A DNA stretch of 52,973 bases from contig NZ_JAQVBV010000035.1 in NCBI RefSeq assembly GCF_028690125.1, forward strand, positions 1 through 52,973, given 5' to 3'. Every line of letters begins with the position of its first letter. The first letter of the stretch is position 1. This document shows, one piece after another, positions 41,406 to 50,424 of the stretch. The DNA is from Bacteroides sp. (GTDB lineage: Bacteria > Bacteroidota > Bacteroidia > Bacteroidales > Bacteroidaceae). Position numbers and translations under genes: made by a program. The notes beneath the pieces were generated by a model. That model made no database searches. It saw only the letters and a list, made by a program, of their open reading frames with translations, and was not told where the DNA came from.

Positions 41406-42692
41406 ATGAGACAACTTACAACTGCGCCTCAAGATGTTGCTAAAAGATTCCAATATTGGCAAACCCGAACGATTGTGGCCACAATGATAGGATATGCAAT
41501 GTTCTATTTTGTTCGTAAGAACTTGAGCATCGCCATGCCGGCCATGCAACTCGAACTAGGTATCACTAAAGCAGACCTAGGATTATTTTTAACCTTGCAT
41601 GGCTTACTTTATGGCGTATCACGCTTTGCCAACGGTATCTTAGGCGACCGGGTAAACTCTCGCTACTTCATGGTTACAGGTCTGATTCTCTGTGCTTTTT
41701 GCAATATTCTCTTCGGCTTTTCTTCCACCGTATTGATGTTAGGCACCATGTGGGTGCTGAACGGATGGTTTCAAGGTATGGGATTTCCTCCTTGCGTACG
41801 ATTGCTGACGCATTGGATTCCCCCCAAACAACTGGCCACCAAAATGTCTATCTGGAACACATCGCACTCAATCGGGGCAGGTTTGGTCGTTATCATCTGT
41901 GGTTATGTAGTCAATATGGGATGGCGTTGGTGTTTTTTCTTTCCTTCCATGGTTGCATTGCTAGGTGCAGTATTTTTATGGTTTGCTCTGCGGGACACAC
42001 CGAGTTCAGTAGGACTCCCCGAACTGAACATCACCAAAGATGAAAAGAAGAATGAAAACTCAAAAGAGTTCAAAGAAATCATTCGCAAAAGAGTATTTTG
42101 CAATCCTTATATATGGATATTGGCTTTTGCCAACTTCTTTGTATATACCGTCCGTTATGCCGTACTCGACTGGGGACCGACCTTATTGGGAGAATGGAAA
42201 GGTATTTCGATTGAACACGCCAGTTGGATGGTTGCAGGATTTGAAATCTCCGGCATCGTCGGAATGCTGGTAGCAGGATGGGCAACCGACCGTTTCTTTG
42301 GCGGACGCGGACCACGTGTTTGTGTCATTTGCATGATTATGTCTACTGTATTTATCACTCTATTCTGGGGGTTAAATCATCCACCCATGTGGATGGCGGC
42401 TTTGATTCTGGGTTGCGCAGGTTTCTTTATCTACGGACCGCAAGCCTTGGTAGGAATTGCCGCGGCCAATATTGCAACACAAGAAGCTGCCGCAAGTGCA
42501 GCAGGATTCACCGGGCTGTTTGGTTACGCTAGCACATTGATCTCCGGTTGGGGACTGGGACTACTAGCTCAAACTATGGGTTGGAACTATGCCATCGGTG
42601 CTTTGATTATTTTCGGTTCTATGGGAGCAATTGTCTTTATGTTCGCCTGGAAAGCGAAAGCTAATGGCTACGAAGAAGACGAAAAGAAATAG
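41406..42692 (+). CDS. GlpT/UhpC-family MFS organophosphate transporter
   Basis: A 428-residue twelve-helix transporter, a second member of the family of the GlpT encoded at 33,732. YAMFYFVRKNLSIAMPAMQ has the helix-1 arginine and TVRYAVLDWGPTLL the helix-7 one. GMGFPPCVRLLTHWIPPK is the family loop. It probably imports glycerol phosphate, glycerophosphodiesters or a similar organophosphate; the exact substrate cannot be read from sequence. The phosphodiesterase gene follows after 27 bases, so the two make one operon. Confidence 0.85.
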   Translation: MRQLTTAPQDVAKRFQYWQTRTIVATMIGYAMFYFVRKNLSIAMPAMQLELGITKADLGLFLTLHGLLYGVSRFANGILGDRVNSRYFMVTGLILCAFCNILFGFSSTVLMLGTMWVLNGWFQGMGFPPCVRLLTHWIPPKQLATKMSIWNTSHSIGAGLVVIICGYVVNMGWRWCFFFPSMVALLGAVFLWFALRDTPSSVGLPELNITKDEKKNENSKEFKEIIRKRVFCNPYIWILAFANFFVYTVRYAVLDWGPTLLGEWKGISIEHASWMVAGFEISGIVGMLVAGWATDRFFGGRGPRVCVICMIMSTVFITLFWGLNHPPMWMAALILGCAGFFIYGPQALVGIAAANIATQEAAASAAGFTGLFGYASTLISGWGLGLLAQTMGWNYAIGALIIFGSMGAIVFMFAWKAKANGYEEDEKK

Positions 42693-42719
42693 AATAGTTT
42701 TATTTAAATATCAAATAAT

Positions 42720-43481
42720 ATGATGAAAAGATTTGCATTTTTTACAGTATTTACGCTTGCAGTGTGCACAATGGTATGTGCACAAGTCAAAGTGGTAGCA
42801 CACCGAGGCTATTGGACTACTCCGGGTTCTGCACAAAACTCATTGGCCTCCATTACAAAAGCAGATACTATCGGCGCATTTGGTTCTGAATTCGATGTCT
42901 GGATGACTACGGATGGCAAACTGGTAGTCAATCACGACAAGAAATTTAAAGGTGTAAATATGGAAACAACTCCATTTGCGGAAATACGCAAAGTATATCT
43001 GGATAATGGAGAACAGTTGCCGACACTGGATGAATACTTAAAATATGCAGCAGCTAACACCAAAACCCGTCTTGTACTGGAAATGAAATCATTAACAGAT
43101 ATCAAAAGAGAAGATGAAGCCGCAGCTAAAATTGTGAAAGCTTTAAAGAAATATAAGGTACTCGACCGTACTGATATTATTGCTTTCTCTATCAATGCTT
43201 GTCTGGCTTTTAAGAAGTTACTTCCCGATACTAAGATTTATTACTTAGAAGGAGATATGGAACCGAAAAAGATTAAAAGATTAGGTTTTGCGGGTATTGA
43301 TTATTCAATGGGTGCGATAAAGCAACATCCGGAATGGGTAAAAGAGTCTCATAAACTCGGTCTGGAAGTAAATGTATGGACTGTAGATAAAGAAGATGAT
43401 ATGAAATACTTTATTGGTTTAGGTGTAGACTATATCACCACCAACCAGCCGGAACAATTACAAAAATTATTGGTTAAATAA
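42720..43481 (+). CDS. Glycerophosphodiester phosphodiesterase, exported
   Basis: A 253-residue enzyme that splits glycerophosphodiesters into glycerol 3-phosphate and an alcohol. A signal peptide is visible (MMKRFAFFTVFTLAVCTMVCAQ), so it acts in the periplasm, before transport. GDPD motifs: VVAHRGYW near residue 25, and GSEFDVWMTTDGKLVVNHD with the metal-binding E and D and the catalytic His. At the C-terminus VNVWTVDKEDDMKYFIGLGVDYITTNQP closes the barrel. Together with the preceding transporter it would supply the glp pathway. Confidence 0.9.
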   Translation: MMKRFAFFTVFTLAVCTMVCAQVKVVAHRGYWTTPGSAQNSLASITKADTIGAFGSEFDVWMTTDGKLVVNHDKKFKGVNMETTPFAEIRKVYLDNGEQLPTLDEYLKYAAANTKTRLVLEMKSLTDIKREDEAAAKIVKALKKYKVLDRTDIIAFSINACLAFKKLLPDTKIYYLEGDMEPKKIKRLGFAGIDYSMGAIKQHPEWVKESHKLGLEVNVWTVDKEDDMKYFIGLGVDYITTNQPEQLQKLLVK

Positions 43482-43563
43482 AAAGTTTGCTTTAGGAATA
43501 GCTAACAAAAGAGTACTTTTGCTGTTGTGTTCATAAAGAACCAGATCAAAGTATTGCCCGGGA

Positions 43564-44877
43564 ATGATTAAAATAAAGCAAAATACCGCAAATAAACGTA
43601 TTCTCCAGATAGCTATTCCGTCCATCATCTCCAATATTACCGTACCGTTATTGGGGCTTATCGACGTAACGATTGTCGGTCATTTGGGAGCACCTTCCTA
43701 CATTGGGGCTATTGCGGTAGGAGGTATGCTTTTCAATATCATTTATTGGATTTTCGGTTTCTTGCGTATGGGAACTAGCGGAATGACTTCGCAGGCTTTC
43801 GGTAAGCATGACTCAACCGAAGTAACACGATTATTAATCCGGTCTGTAGGGATCGGATTATTTTTAGCTTTCTGCTTACTTTTACTCCAATATCCTATTT
43901 GTAAGATAGCCTTTATGCTCATACATACTACCGACGAAGTTAAAGAGCTGGCTACCCTCTACTTTTACATTTGCATCTGGGGAGCACCTGCTATGTTAGG
44001 TTTATATGGTTTTGCCGGTTGGTTCATCGGAATGCAGAACTCCCGTTTTCCGATGTACATTGCTATCACTCAAAACATTGTGAATATCGTTGTAAGTCTT
44101 AGTCTGGTTTACTTGTTGGATATGAAAGTAGCAGGTGTAGCCACCGGAACTTTAATAGCGCAGTATGCAGGATTTTTGATGGCAATCTTATTATACTTAC
44201 GCTACTATAAACGCCAGAGACAGCGCATTAGCTGGAAAGATATTCTGCAAAAGAAAGCAATGAACCGTTTCTTCGAAGTTAATAGAGACATTTTCTTCCG
44301 TACACTCTGCCTGGTAGTTGTAACCATGTATTTCACTTCTGCCGGAGCAGCCCAAGGGGAAATTGTATTGGCCGTAAACACCCTACTCATGCAATTATTT
44401 ACTTTATTCTCTTACATCATGGATGGTTTTGCCTATGCCGGAGAAGCTTTAGCCGGACGATATATAGGTGCAGGAAACCAAATGGCCCTTCGCCGGATTG
44501 TACGTAAGTTATTCCTTTGGGGCTTCGGTCTTTCGCTAGCATTTACACTACTCTACCTAGTAGGTGGAAAAGCTTTTCTGGGTATATTAACCAATGAATC
44601 TTCGGTAATCAACGAAGCAAACTCCTATTTTTATTGGGTTCTTGCTATTCCTCTCGCAGGTTTTTCCGCTTTTTTATGGGATGGAATCTTTATTGGCGCT
44701 ACTGCTACCCGCCAAATGCTTGTTTCTATGTTCATTGCATCCGTTTGCTTCTTTGGAGTTTACTATATATTTCATCATATTCTTGGCAATCATGCACTAT
44801 GGTTAGCTTTTCTTATTTATCTCTCCATGCGTGGAATTATACAAACCTATTTAGGAAAAAAAGTCATATCAATATAA
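43564..44877 (+). CDS. MATE family efflux transporter
   Basis: A 437-residue twelve-helix protein of the MATE family (DinF-like branch). The start INKRILQIAIPSIISN-like NKRILQIAIPSIISNITVPL with LGLIDVTIVGHLG is the family signature, and the two-fold repeat is visible in FVATYS-like segments of each half. Such proteins use sodium or proton gradients to export drugs, organic cations or cell-wall precursors. It lies 82 bases after the phosphodiesterase; whether it belongs to that operon is uncertain. Confidence 0.9.
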   Translation: MIKIKQNTANKRILQIAIPSIISNITVPLLGLIDVTIVGHLGAPSYIGAIAVGGMLFNIIYWIFGFLRMGTSGMTSQAFGKHDSTEVTRLLIRSVGIGLFLAFCLLLLQYPICKIAFMLIHTTDEVKELATLYFYICIWGAPAMLGLYGFAGWFIGMQNSRFPMYIAITQNIVNIVVSLSLVYLLDMKVAGVATGTLIAQYAGFLMAILLYLRYYKRQRQRISWKDILQKKAMNRFFEVNRDIFFRTLCLVVVTMYFTSAGAAQGEIVLAVNTLLMQLFTLFSYIMDGFAYAGEALAGRYIGAGNQMALRRIVRKLFLWGFGLSLAFTLLYLVGGKAFLGILTNESSVINEANSYFYWVLAIPLAGFSAFLWDGIFIGATATRQMLVSMFIASVCFFGVYYIFHHILGNHALWLAFLIYLSMRGIIQTYLGKKVISI

Positions 44878-45120
44878 TTGCCACCATTTTGGCATGACTG
44901 CGCCGTAGTATTGACATAGCTGCACCTCGCCTTTTGCACAGCTGTGACACCAGCTTGGTACAACTATAAGATCAGGGTATTTGACTGAAGGTCTCTAATT
45001 CAAGCAACAAGCATTGAACTTTATATTTCATACGCCCAAACAAAACTTAATAGTTTTGAAATAGATTCGTAATCAAAAAGAAATTTATTATTTCGTTTTA
45101 TTTCTTTTTGATTTAAATAA
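44878..45120. other. Gap after the MATE gene
   Basis: No gene is visible. A short inverted repeat TGCCA-x5-TGGCA near 44,880 follows the stop and may act as a terminator. Confidence 0.3.
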
Positions 45121-45151
45121 TTTGCTTTTTATATTGAATTGTATATCTTTG
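45121..45151 (+). promoter_or_regulatory. Promoter of the DUF6377-like regulator
   Basis: TTTG (45121-45124), a 19-base spacer and TATCTTTG (45144-45151) match the consensus exactly; the ATG follows 22 bases later. Confidence 0.75.
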
Positions 45152-45173
45152 CAAATAGAAACAGCCTTTTCGT

Positions 45174-46730
45174 ATGAAAATAGTCTTATTATTTCTATTA
45201 CTATTATTAAGGAACTCATTTTTAGCTTATGGCCAAAAAGAGGTTATTTCTGCACTCACCCGTCTTGATAAGATGTTAGAGAACCAAAACTATTATATTA
45301 ATATCAAAGAATCACGTATAGATAGTCTAAAAAATCAATTAGATTTTTCAAACCTCTCTTTAAAACAACAATACATTTTAAACAGAGAGATTTGCCAAGA
45401 GTACAAATCATATATCTCTGATTCGTCTTTATTGTATGCAATGAAAAGCCATGAAATAGCCGAAATGCTTCAAGACCAAGCTTGGAAAGATGAAGCCAAT
45501 ATGCATACAATCTCTGCTCTTGTAATAAGGGGTATGTATAAAGAAGCTGTAGAAGTTCAACAAAAAATAAACAGAAATACCCTCCCAGATAGTTTATTGG
45601 TTTTATGGTATCAATGCCAGCAGCAACTCAATCATAACCTTGCGCTCTACACCTATAACTCCCCTTATACACAAGAATACACTAGGTTAGAATACCTTTA
45701 TGGTGACTCTCTACAATCCGTATATACACCATCGTCCATAGAGGCTGAATACAACAATGCTAAAATACTGATTATTAACAAGAAATATGCGAAAGCAGAA
45801 AAGATTATCCAATCATTATTAGAAAAATTACCTGAAATGTCAAATCAACGTGCCCCCATGTTGTTCAGACTTGCCGACATATATTACAAACAAAATAAAA
45901 TGGATAAATACCAGGAATATATGGCCTTGTCGGCAATGGCGGATATACAAGCTGTGACAAAGGAAAATGCAGCTTTATATTCATTAGCCATATATCTTTA
46001 TAAAGAAAAAGATATTAAAAGAGCCTACAAATACATCATGTATTCATTGGAAGATGCAGTTTTATGTAACGCCAAACTACGTACTACCCGAATTTCTTAC
46101 ATACTTCCGGTCATCAGTGACGCATATAAGTTACAGGAAGTCCAGCATAAAAGACTGATTTTCTCTTTTATGCTAGCCACGAGTATACTCTCCCTGTTTT
46201 TAATCATTGCTATATTCATGACTTACAAACAAATGAAGAAATATTCTGTAGCTAAAGAAAAATTAAATCGAGCTAATCTTATTAAGGAAGAGTACATCCG
46301 TCACTTTTTGTATCTATGTTCGGCATATATAGGTAAACTTCATAACTTCCGGCGCACTGTCAATAGAAAAATCACTGCCGGACAGATAGATGAATTACTA
46401 AAAATGACCAAATCACCTGATATGGTCGAAAGCGAACAAAAAGAGTTCTATAGTAATTTCGACCTTGCTTTTCTGCATCTCTACCCCAACTTTGTAGAAG
46501 AATTCAATAAATTACTCCAACCTGAAGAACGTTTCCACTTAAAACAAGACGAATTATTAAATAACGAAATGCGTATTTTTGCATTAATACGTCTAGGAAT
46601 TGATGACAGTTCGAAGATTGCCAGTTTCCTACATTACTCTGTCAATACAATTTATACTTATCGCAATAAAGTAAAAAACAAAGCAATCAACCGCGACAAA
46701 TTCGAAGAGCAAATTCTAAGTATCTGCTAA
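45174..46730 (+). CDS. DUF6377-like membrane-bound transcriptional regulator
   Basis: A 518-residue regulator with a signal-anchor start (MKIVLLFLLLLLRNSFLAYGQ), a periplasmic helical TPR-like sensor (about 25-330), a membrane helix (LIFSFMLATSILSLFLIIAIFM, about 330-352) and a cytoplasmic end. There a KEEYIRHFLYLCSAYIGKLHNFRR coiled segment leads to a LuxR-like HTH: NNEMRIFALIRLGIDDSSKIASFLHYSVNTIYTYRNKVKNKA (about 462-505). This is the layout of Bacteroides DUF6377 proteins, which often lie beside polysaccharide utilization loci and switch them on. It is directly upstream of the GH31-SusC cluster, in the same direction, so it is probably the regulator of it. Confidence 0.83.
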   Translation: MKIVLLFLLLLLRNSFLAYGQKEVISALTRLDKMLENQNYYINIKESRIDSLKNQLDFSNLSLKQQYILNREICQEYKSYISDSSLLYAMKSHEIAEMLQDQAWKDEANMHTISALVIRGMYKEAVEVQQKINRNTLPDSLLVLWYQCQQQLNHNLALYTYNSPYTQEYTRLEYLYGDSLQSVYTPSSIEAEYNNAKILIINKKYAKAEKIIQSLLEKLPEMSNQRAPMLFRLADIYYKQNKMDKYQEYMALSAMADIQAVTKENAALYSLAIYLYKEKDIKRAYKYIMYSLEDAVLCNAKLRTTRISYILPVISDAYKLQEVQHKRLIFSFMLATSILSLFLIIAIFMTYKQMKKYSVAKEKLNRANLIKEEYIRHFLYLCSAYIGKLHNFRRTVNRKITAGQIDELLKMTKSPDMVESEQKEFYSNFDLAFLHLYPNFVEEFNKLLQPEERFHLKQDELLNNEMRIFALIRLGIDDSSKIASFLHYSVNTIYTYRNKVKNKAINRDKFEEQILSIC

Positions 46731-47111
46731 CAGACCCGTTTATTCTTTATTAATTAAAGTCAATTTATTTCATACAATTTTTCTATTTGCACATTTGTAT
46801 CTTACAAATGAATTACTATCATGTTACAAACGAGTAACAAACCTAATTAAATGGCTATACTTTTAGCATTATCAATCTCATCAAATCTATACTACTTCTA
46901 TATTTAATTCCAACAACAAACTATTTATCAATATATTACCTCATCATATATCTATATTACAATTGGATACATGGTATAAATCTGATATTATCATTTGCTT
47001 TTATCTATTTTTGCCCCATAGTGATTTAACCGGCATAACTTACATAGTATGAGTTATAGTATAAAATCACAAAAGTAAATATTTATCTACAAATCAAGAT
47101 TTAAAAGACTT
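46731..47111. other. Gap between regulator and GH31 gene with promoter box
   Basis: The stretch is A/T-rich without genes. TATTTTTG at 47,006-47,013 fits the -7 consensus, 98 bases before the GH31 ATG; it is the probable start of the polysaccharide utilization operon. I see no clear operator repeat. Confidence 0.45.
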
Positions 47112-49373
47112 ATGTTAAAACACCTTCTTTTATTTATTTTATTTTTAGGAAGTCATATTTCGACTTATGCTTCCGGAGACTATTCAAATCCGATTGTATT
47201 TGGAAACAATAGAATAACACTGATTACCCCTACCCTATTCCGTTTAGAATATGCTGAAGGTGCTAAGTTTATTGATGCGCCGACAATGTTCGCCTACAAT
47301 AATAGAAACGAGCACGTACTTCAAGACTTTCAAGTAAAAGACTTAGGAAACAATCAATATGAAATAACCACTTCCGAGCTACGAATGGTATATCATCACG
47401 ATGACTTTCCTTTCGGCTTACACAACTTTCAAGTCTATTATAAGATGAATGGCAAAGAAAAAAAGTTCACTAACCGCAATATACAAAAACAGAATCTGGG
47501 TGGGGCTATCTCTACCCTCGACCGTGTAGACAAAGAAATCCCATTGGACGAAGGTCTGTTAAGTCGTGACGGTTGGTACATCATAGATGACGAAGGAAAT
47601 GATTTACTCATCAACGGATGGCTGTCACAACGTCCGGATAACCATGTACAAGATCAGTATTGTTTTGTTTATGGTAATGATTATCGGGCTGCTTTATCTT
47701 CTTTAGGAGCAGTCAGTGGGAATACCCCTATGACTCGCAAATACATCCATGGAGTATGGTACTGCCGTTATTGGGATTATACTTCTCAAGACTATATCGA
47801 CCTTCTGAACGAATACAAGAAAAACGATTTTCCCCTTGATAATATAGTATTCGATATGGGATGGCATACTCAAAAAGAAGCAACCACCGGAACAGGACAC
47901 GCCAGCAACCGTGGTTGGACCGGATATACATGGAACAAAAAGCTGATTGAAGATCCGGCAGCACTGATTAAAGCTATTCACGATGAGCACGTTACCGTCT
48001 CATTGAACGACCATCCTCATGATGGAATCCGCCCACACGAAAGTATGTATAAAGAGTTTATGGAAAGTATGGGAGCTACTCCTCAGGAAATTGCAAACGG
48101 AAAGAATATCCTGTTCAACCTGAAAGATTCCGTATATATGAAGAACTTCTTCAAGGCTGCTCATGAAGAAACTGAAAAAATGGGAGTTGATTTCTGGTGG
48201 TTGGATTGGCAGCAGAATTATCTCTATAATTATGTGCGTGGAACACATACAAAAAGCCTGACCTGGATCAATAAGTTATATTTCGATCAGTCCAAACGTA
48301 ACGACAAACGAGGAGCCGGATATAGTCGTTGGGCAGGTTTTGGTGATCAGAGATATCCCATCCAGTTCTCCGGTGATGCCGTTGCCAATTGGGATATGCT
48401 TGCTTTCGAAGTAAAGCTGACAGCAACCAGCGGAAATGCAGGATGTTACTATTGGGCACATGATATCGGTGGTTTTTATGGTGGTGAAGATCCTGAGATG
48501 TATGCACGTTGGACACAATTCGGTGCACTATCTGCTGCATTGAGAATCCACTCCGTAAAAAGTGCCAAATTAGACAGACGTCCTTGGCTTTGGGGAGATA
48601 TGGCACTGCAATCTATGAAAAAAGCCTATCATTTCCGTTCACAACTAATGCCTTACATTTATTCAAGCGTATGGCAGACGCACCAAACAATGGTTCCGTT
48701 AAACCGTGCCATGTATATAGATTATAATGACGACGAACGTGCCTATAATAATCCGCAGCAATTTATGTATGGTGATCTGTTACTGGTAGCTCCTATTACC
48801 ACTGCCGGAAAAGGAGACAAGAAAATTGCCGGGCAGAAAGTATGGTTCCCCGGAACTGATACATGGTATGACTATTTTAACGGCAAAGCATACCAAGGAG
48901 GTACGGAAACTACCATTGAAAAAGATATTGATACATTTCCACTTTTTGTAAAAGGGGGATATCTGCTTCCGTTGCAACCTTACACACAACGTCCCGCCAC
49001 TACTTCGTTGGAAACGCTCATCATGCGTTGCTATCCGGGTAAAGACCAATGCAATAATACCTATGAACTTTATGAAGACGATGGTATCAGCCAGGATTAC
49101 GAAAAAGGGAAATACGCCATTACCGGCCTCAACTATCAGCAGTCAGGCAAACGTGTAAAAATCACCATTGCCCCAACCAAAGGACAGTACACAGGTCAGG
49201 TACTGCAAAGGAGTTACATCGTAGAATTACCCGTAACTCACATTGCTGGAAAAGTAAAAACCAATGGTGCAAAAGCTACCATTGGCACTGACACTACAAC
49301 AGGCCTCAACTGTATCACTATACAGAAACAGCCTATCAATAAAGAAATTACAATTGAATTCACAATGAAATAA
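47112..49373 (+). CDS. Glycoside hydrolase family 31 alpha-glucosidase-like enzyme
   Basis: A 753-residue exported enzyme; the signal peptide is MLKHLLLFILFLGSHISTYAS. The barrel carries IVFDMGWHTQ (strand 3), the nucleophile region FWWLDWQQNY with D365, and the acid/base region FSGDAVANWD with D422; PFVKGG-like FPLFVKGGYLLPLQ marks the proximal C-terminal domain. The nucleophile motif is WLDWQ rather than the usual WxDMNE, which points to a less-studied subgroup. It likely removes alpha-linked glucose or a related sugar. It is the first gene of the operon with the two BACON lipoproteins and SusC. Confidence 0.9.
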   Translation: MLKHLLLFILFLGSHISTYASGDYSNPIVFGNNRITLITPTLFRLEYAEGAKFIDAPTMFAYNNRNEHVLQDFQVKDLGNNQYEITTSELRMVYHHDDFPFGLHNFQVYYKMNGKEKKFTNRNIQKQNLGGAISTLDRVDKEIPLDEGLLSRDGWYIIDDEGNDLLINGWLSQRPDNHVQDQYCFVYGNDYRAALSSLGAVSGNTPMTRKYIHGVWYCRYWDYTSQDYIDLLNEYKKNDFPLDNIVFDMGWHTQKEATTGTGHASNRGWTGYTWNKKLIEDPAALIKAIHDEHVTVSLNDHPHDGIRPHESMYKEFMESMGATPQEIANGKNILFNLKDSVYMKNFFKAAHEETEKMGVDFWWLDWQQNYLYNYVRGTHTKSLTWINKLYFDQSKRNDKRGAGYSRWAGFGDQRYPIQFSGDAVANWDMLAFEVKLTATSGNAGCYYWAHDIGGFYGGEDPEMYARWTQFGALSAALRIHSVKSAKLDRRPWLWGDMALQSMKKAYHFRSQLMPYIYSSVWQTHQTMVPLNRAMYIDYNDDERAYNNPQQFMYGDLLLVAPITTAGKGDKKIAGQKVWFPGTDTWYDYFNGKAYQGGTETTIEKDIDTFPLFVKGGYLLPLQPYTQRPATTSLETLIMRCYPGKDQCNNTYELYEDDGISQDYEKGKYAITGLNYQQSGKRVKITIAPTKGQYTGQVLQRSYIVELPVTHIAGKVKTNGAKATIGTDTTTGLNCITIQKQPINKEITIEFTMK

Positions 49374-49399
49374 ATTTATTAATCTCAAACAAAGTAGTT

Positions 49400-50395
49400 A
49401 TGAACAAAACCCTGAAAACACATGCACTTAAAGTGTTGTTTGGTTTGTTATTGGTAATGGGATTCTCTGCCTGCGTAGAAAACAATGCAGAAGATGCATC
49501 CCCACGCCTGAAAGTAGACAAAATCAACATCAATGTAATCCAGACCGGAACATTGAGCACAGGTGTCAGCGCCAGCTTTAAAATCGTAGCCAACCTCGGC
49601 TATGAAATTACCAGCGACGTTGCCTGGATCACTCCCAACAAACCGGCCGGAAAGGGAGCCGTAAGTGTAACATTAGCCATTGCGGTGAATGAAACAGGAG
49701 ACACTCGCGTAGGACATCTTACAGTCAAAAGCCACGGGCTGACAGAAACGGTAACAGTTACTCAAACAATGGATCCTGATACAGACGACGGCGAAAGTAT
49801 CGGCTATGTATATCTGGAGGAAGACTTCTCGTTCTGCGAGCAATTCGGAGGACAAGACCAGATGACTTACCCGGACCAAGGTAGCACACAAGCGGTAAGA
49901 AGCCATAAGGAAGCTGTAAAGTATTTCGAGGATCATGGATACGAAGAATTCAACTATGATGGCAGTTGTATGTACATGGCTAAACACTATCTGAAAATGG
50001 GTAAGAAGAATCAGCAAAATGGTCTGACCATCCAACTACAAAATATCAAACCCGGTAAATCAACCAATATCACACTGACATTTGATGCGGCTCCTATTGT
50101 TTCAGTAGATGGTACAGGCGATGGCATCACATTGAGAGGTATTGACGATACATCTGTCACCGTCGAAAAACTCGAGGGTCCCGGTAGTATCAATGACGCA
50201 ACTTCTACAGCTAGCGGTATCTTGTCACTCAGCAGCGTTACTTCATGGAACCAATGGGCTTCACAGACGGTGACTCTCTACGGTGTAACTGCCAAGACCA
50301 AAATAGTCATTCGCTCCACACAGCAAGGAATGACGGATTACCACCGTTGGTATCTCGACAATGTAAAAATGGTAAAAGCTCCACGAGGAAACTAA
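49400..50395 (+). CDS. BACON-domain surface lipoprotein, one BACON repeat
   Basis: A 331-residue lipoprotein (lipobox GFSAC, mature Cys25). One BACON beta-sandwich lies at about residues 35-125 (SFKIVANLGYEITSDVAWIT, VTLAIAVNETGDTRVGHLTV). The C-terminal 200 residues form a second domain that starts YVYLEEDFSFCEQFGGQDQM and ends in TKIVIRSTQQGMTDYHRWYL, DNVKMVKA: a jelly-roll-like fold of the kind found in surface glycan-binding proteins. The next gene has the same C-terminal domain, so they are paralogues. Glycan binding for the SusC transporter is likely but inferred. Confidence 0.8.
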   Translation: MNKTLKTHALKVLFGLLLVMGFSACVENNAEDASPRLKVDKININVIQTGTLSTGVSASFKIVANLGYEITSDVAWITPNKPAGKGAVSVTLAIAVNETGDTRVGHLTVKSHGLTETVTVTQTMDPDTDDGESIGYVYLEEDFSFCEQFGGQDQMTYPDQGSTQAVRSHKEAVKYFEDHGYEEFNYDGSCMYMAKHYLKMGKKNQQNGLTIQLQNIKPGKSTNITLTFDAAPIVSVDGTGDGITLRGIDDTSVTVEKLEGPGSINDATSTASGILSLSSVTSWNQWASQTVTLYGVTAKTKIVIRSTQQGMTDYHRWYLDNVKMVKAPRGN

Positions 50396-50424
50396 TCAAA
50401 GAACTAATCTAAAAGAACACTCGT

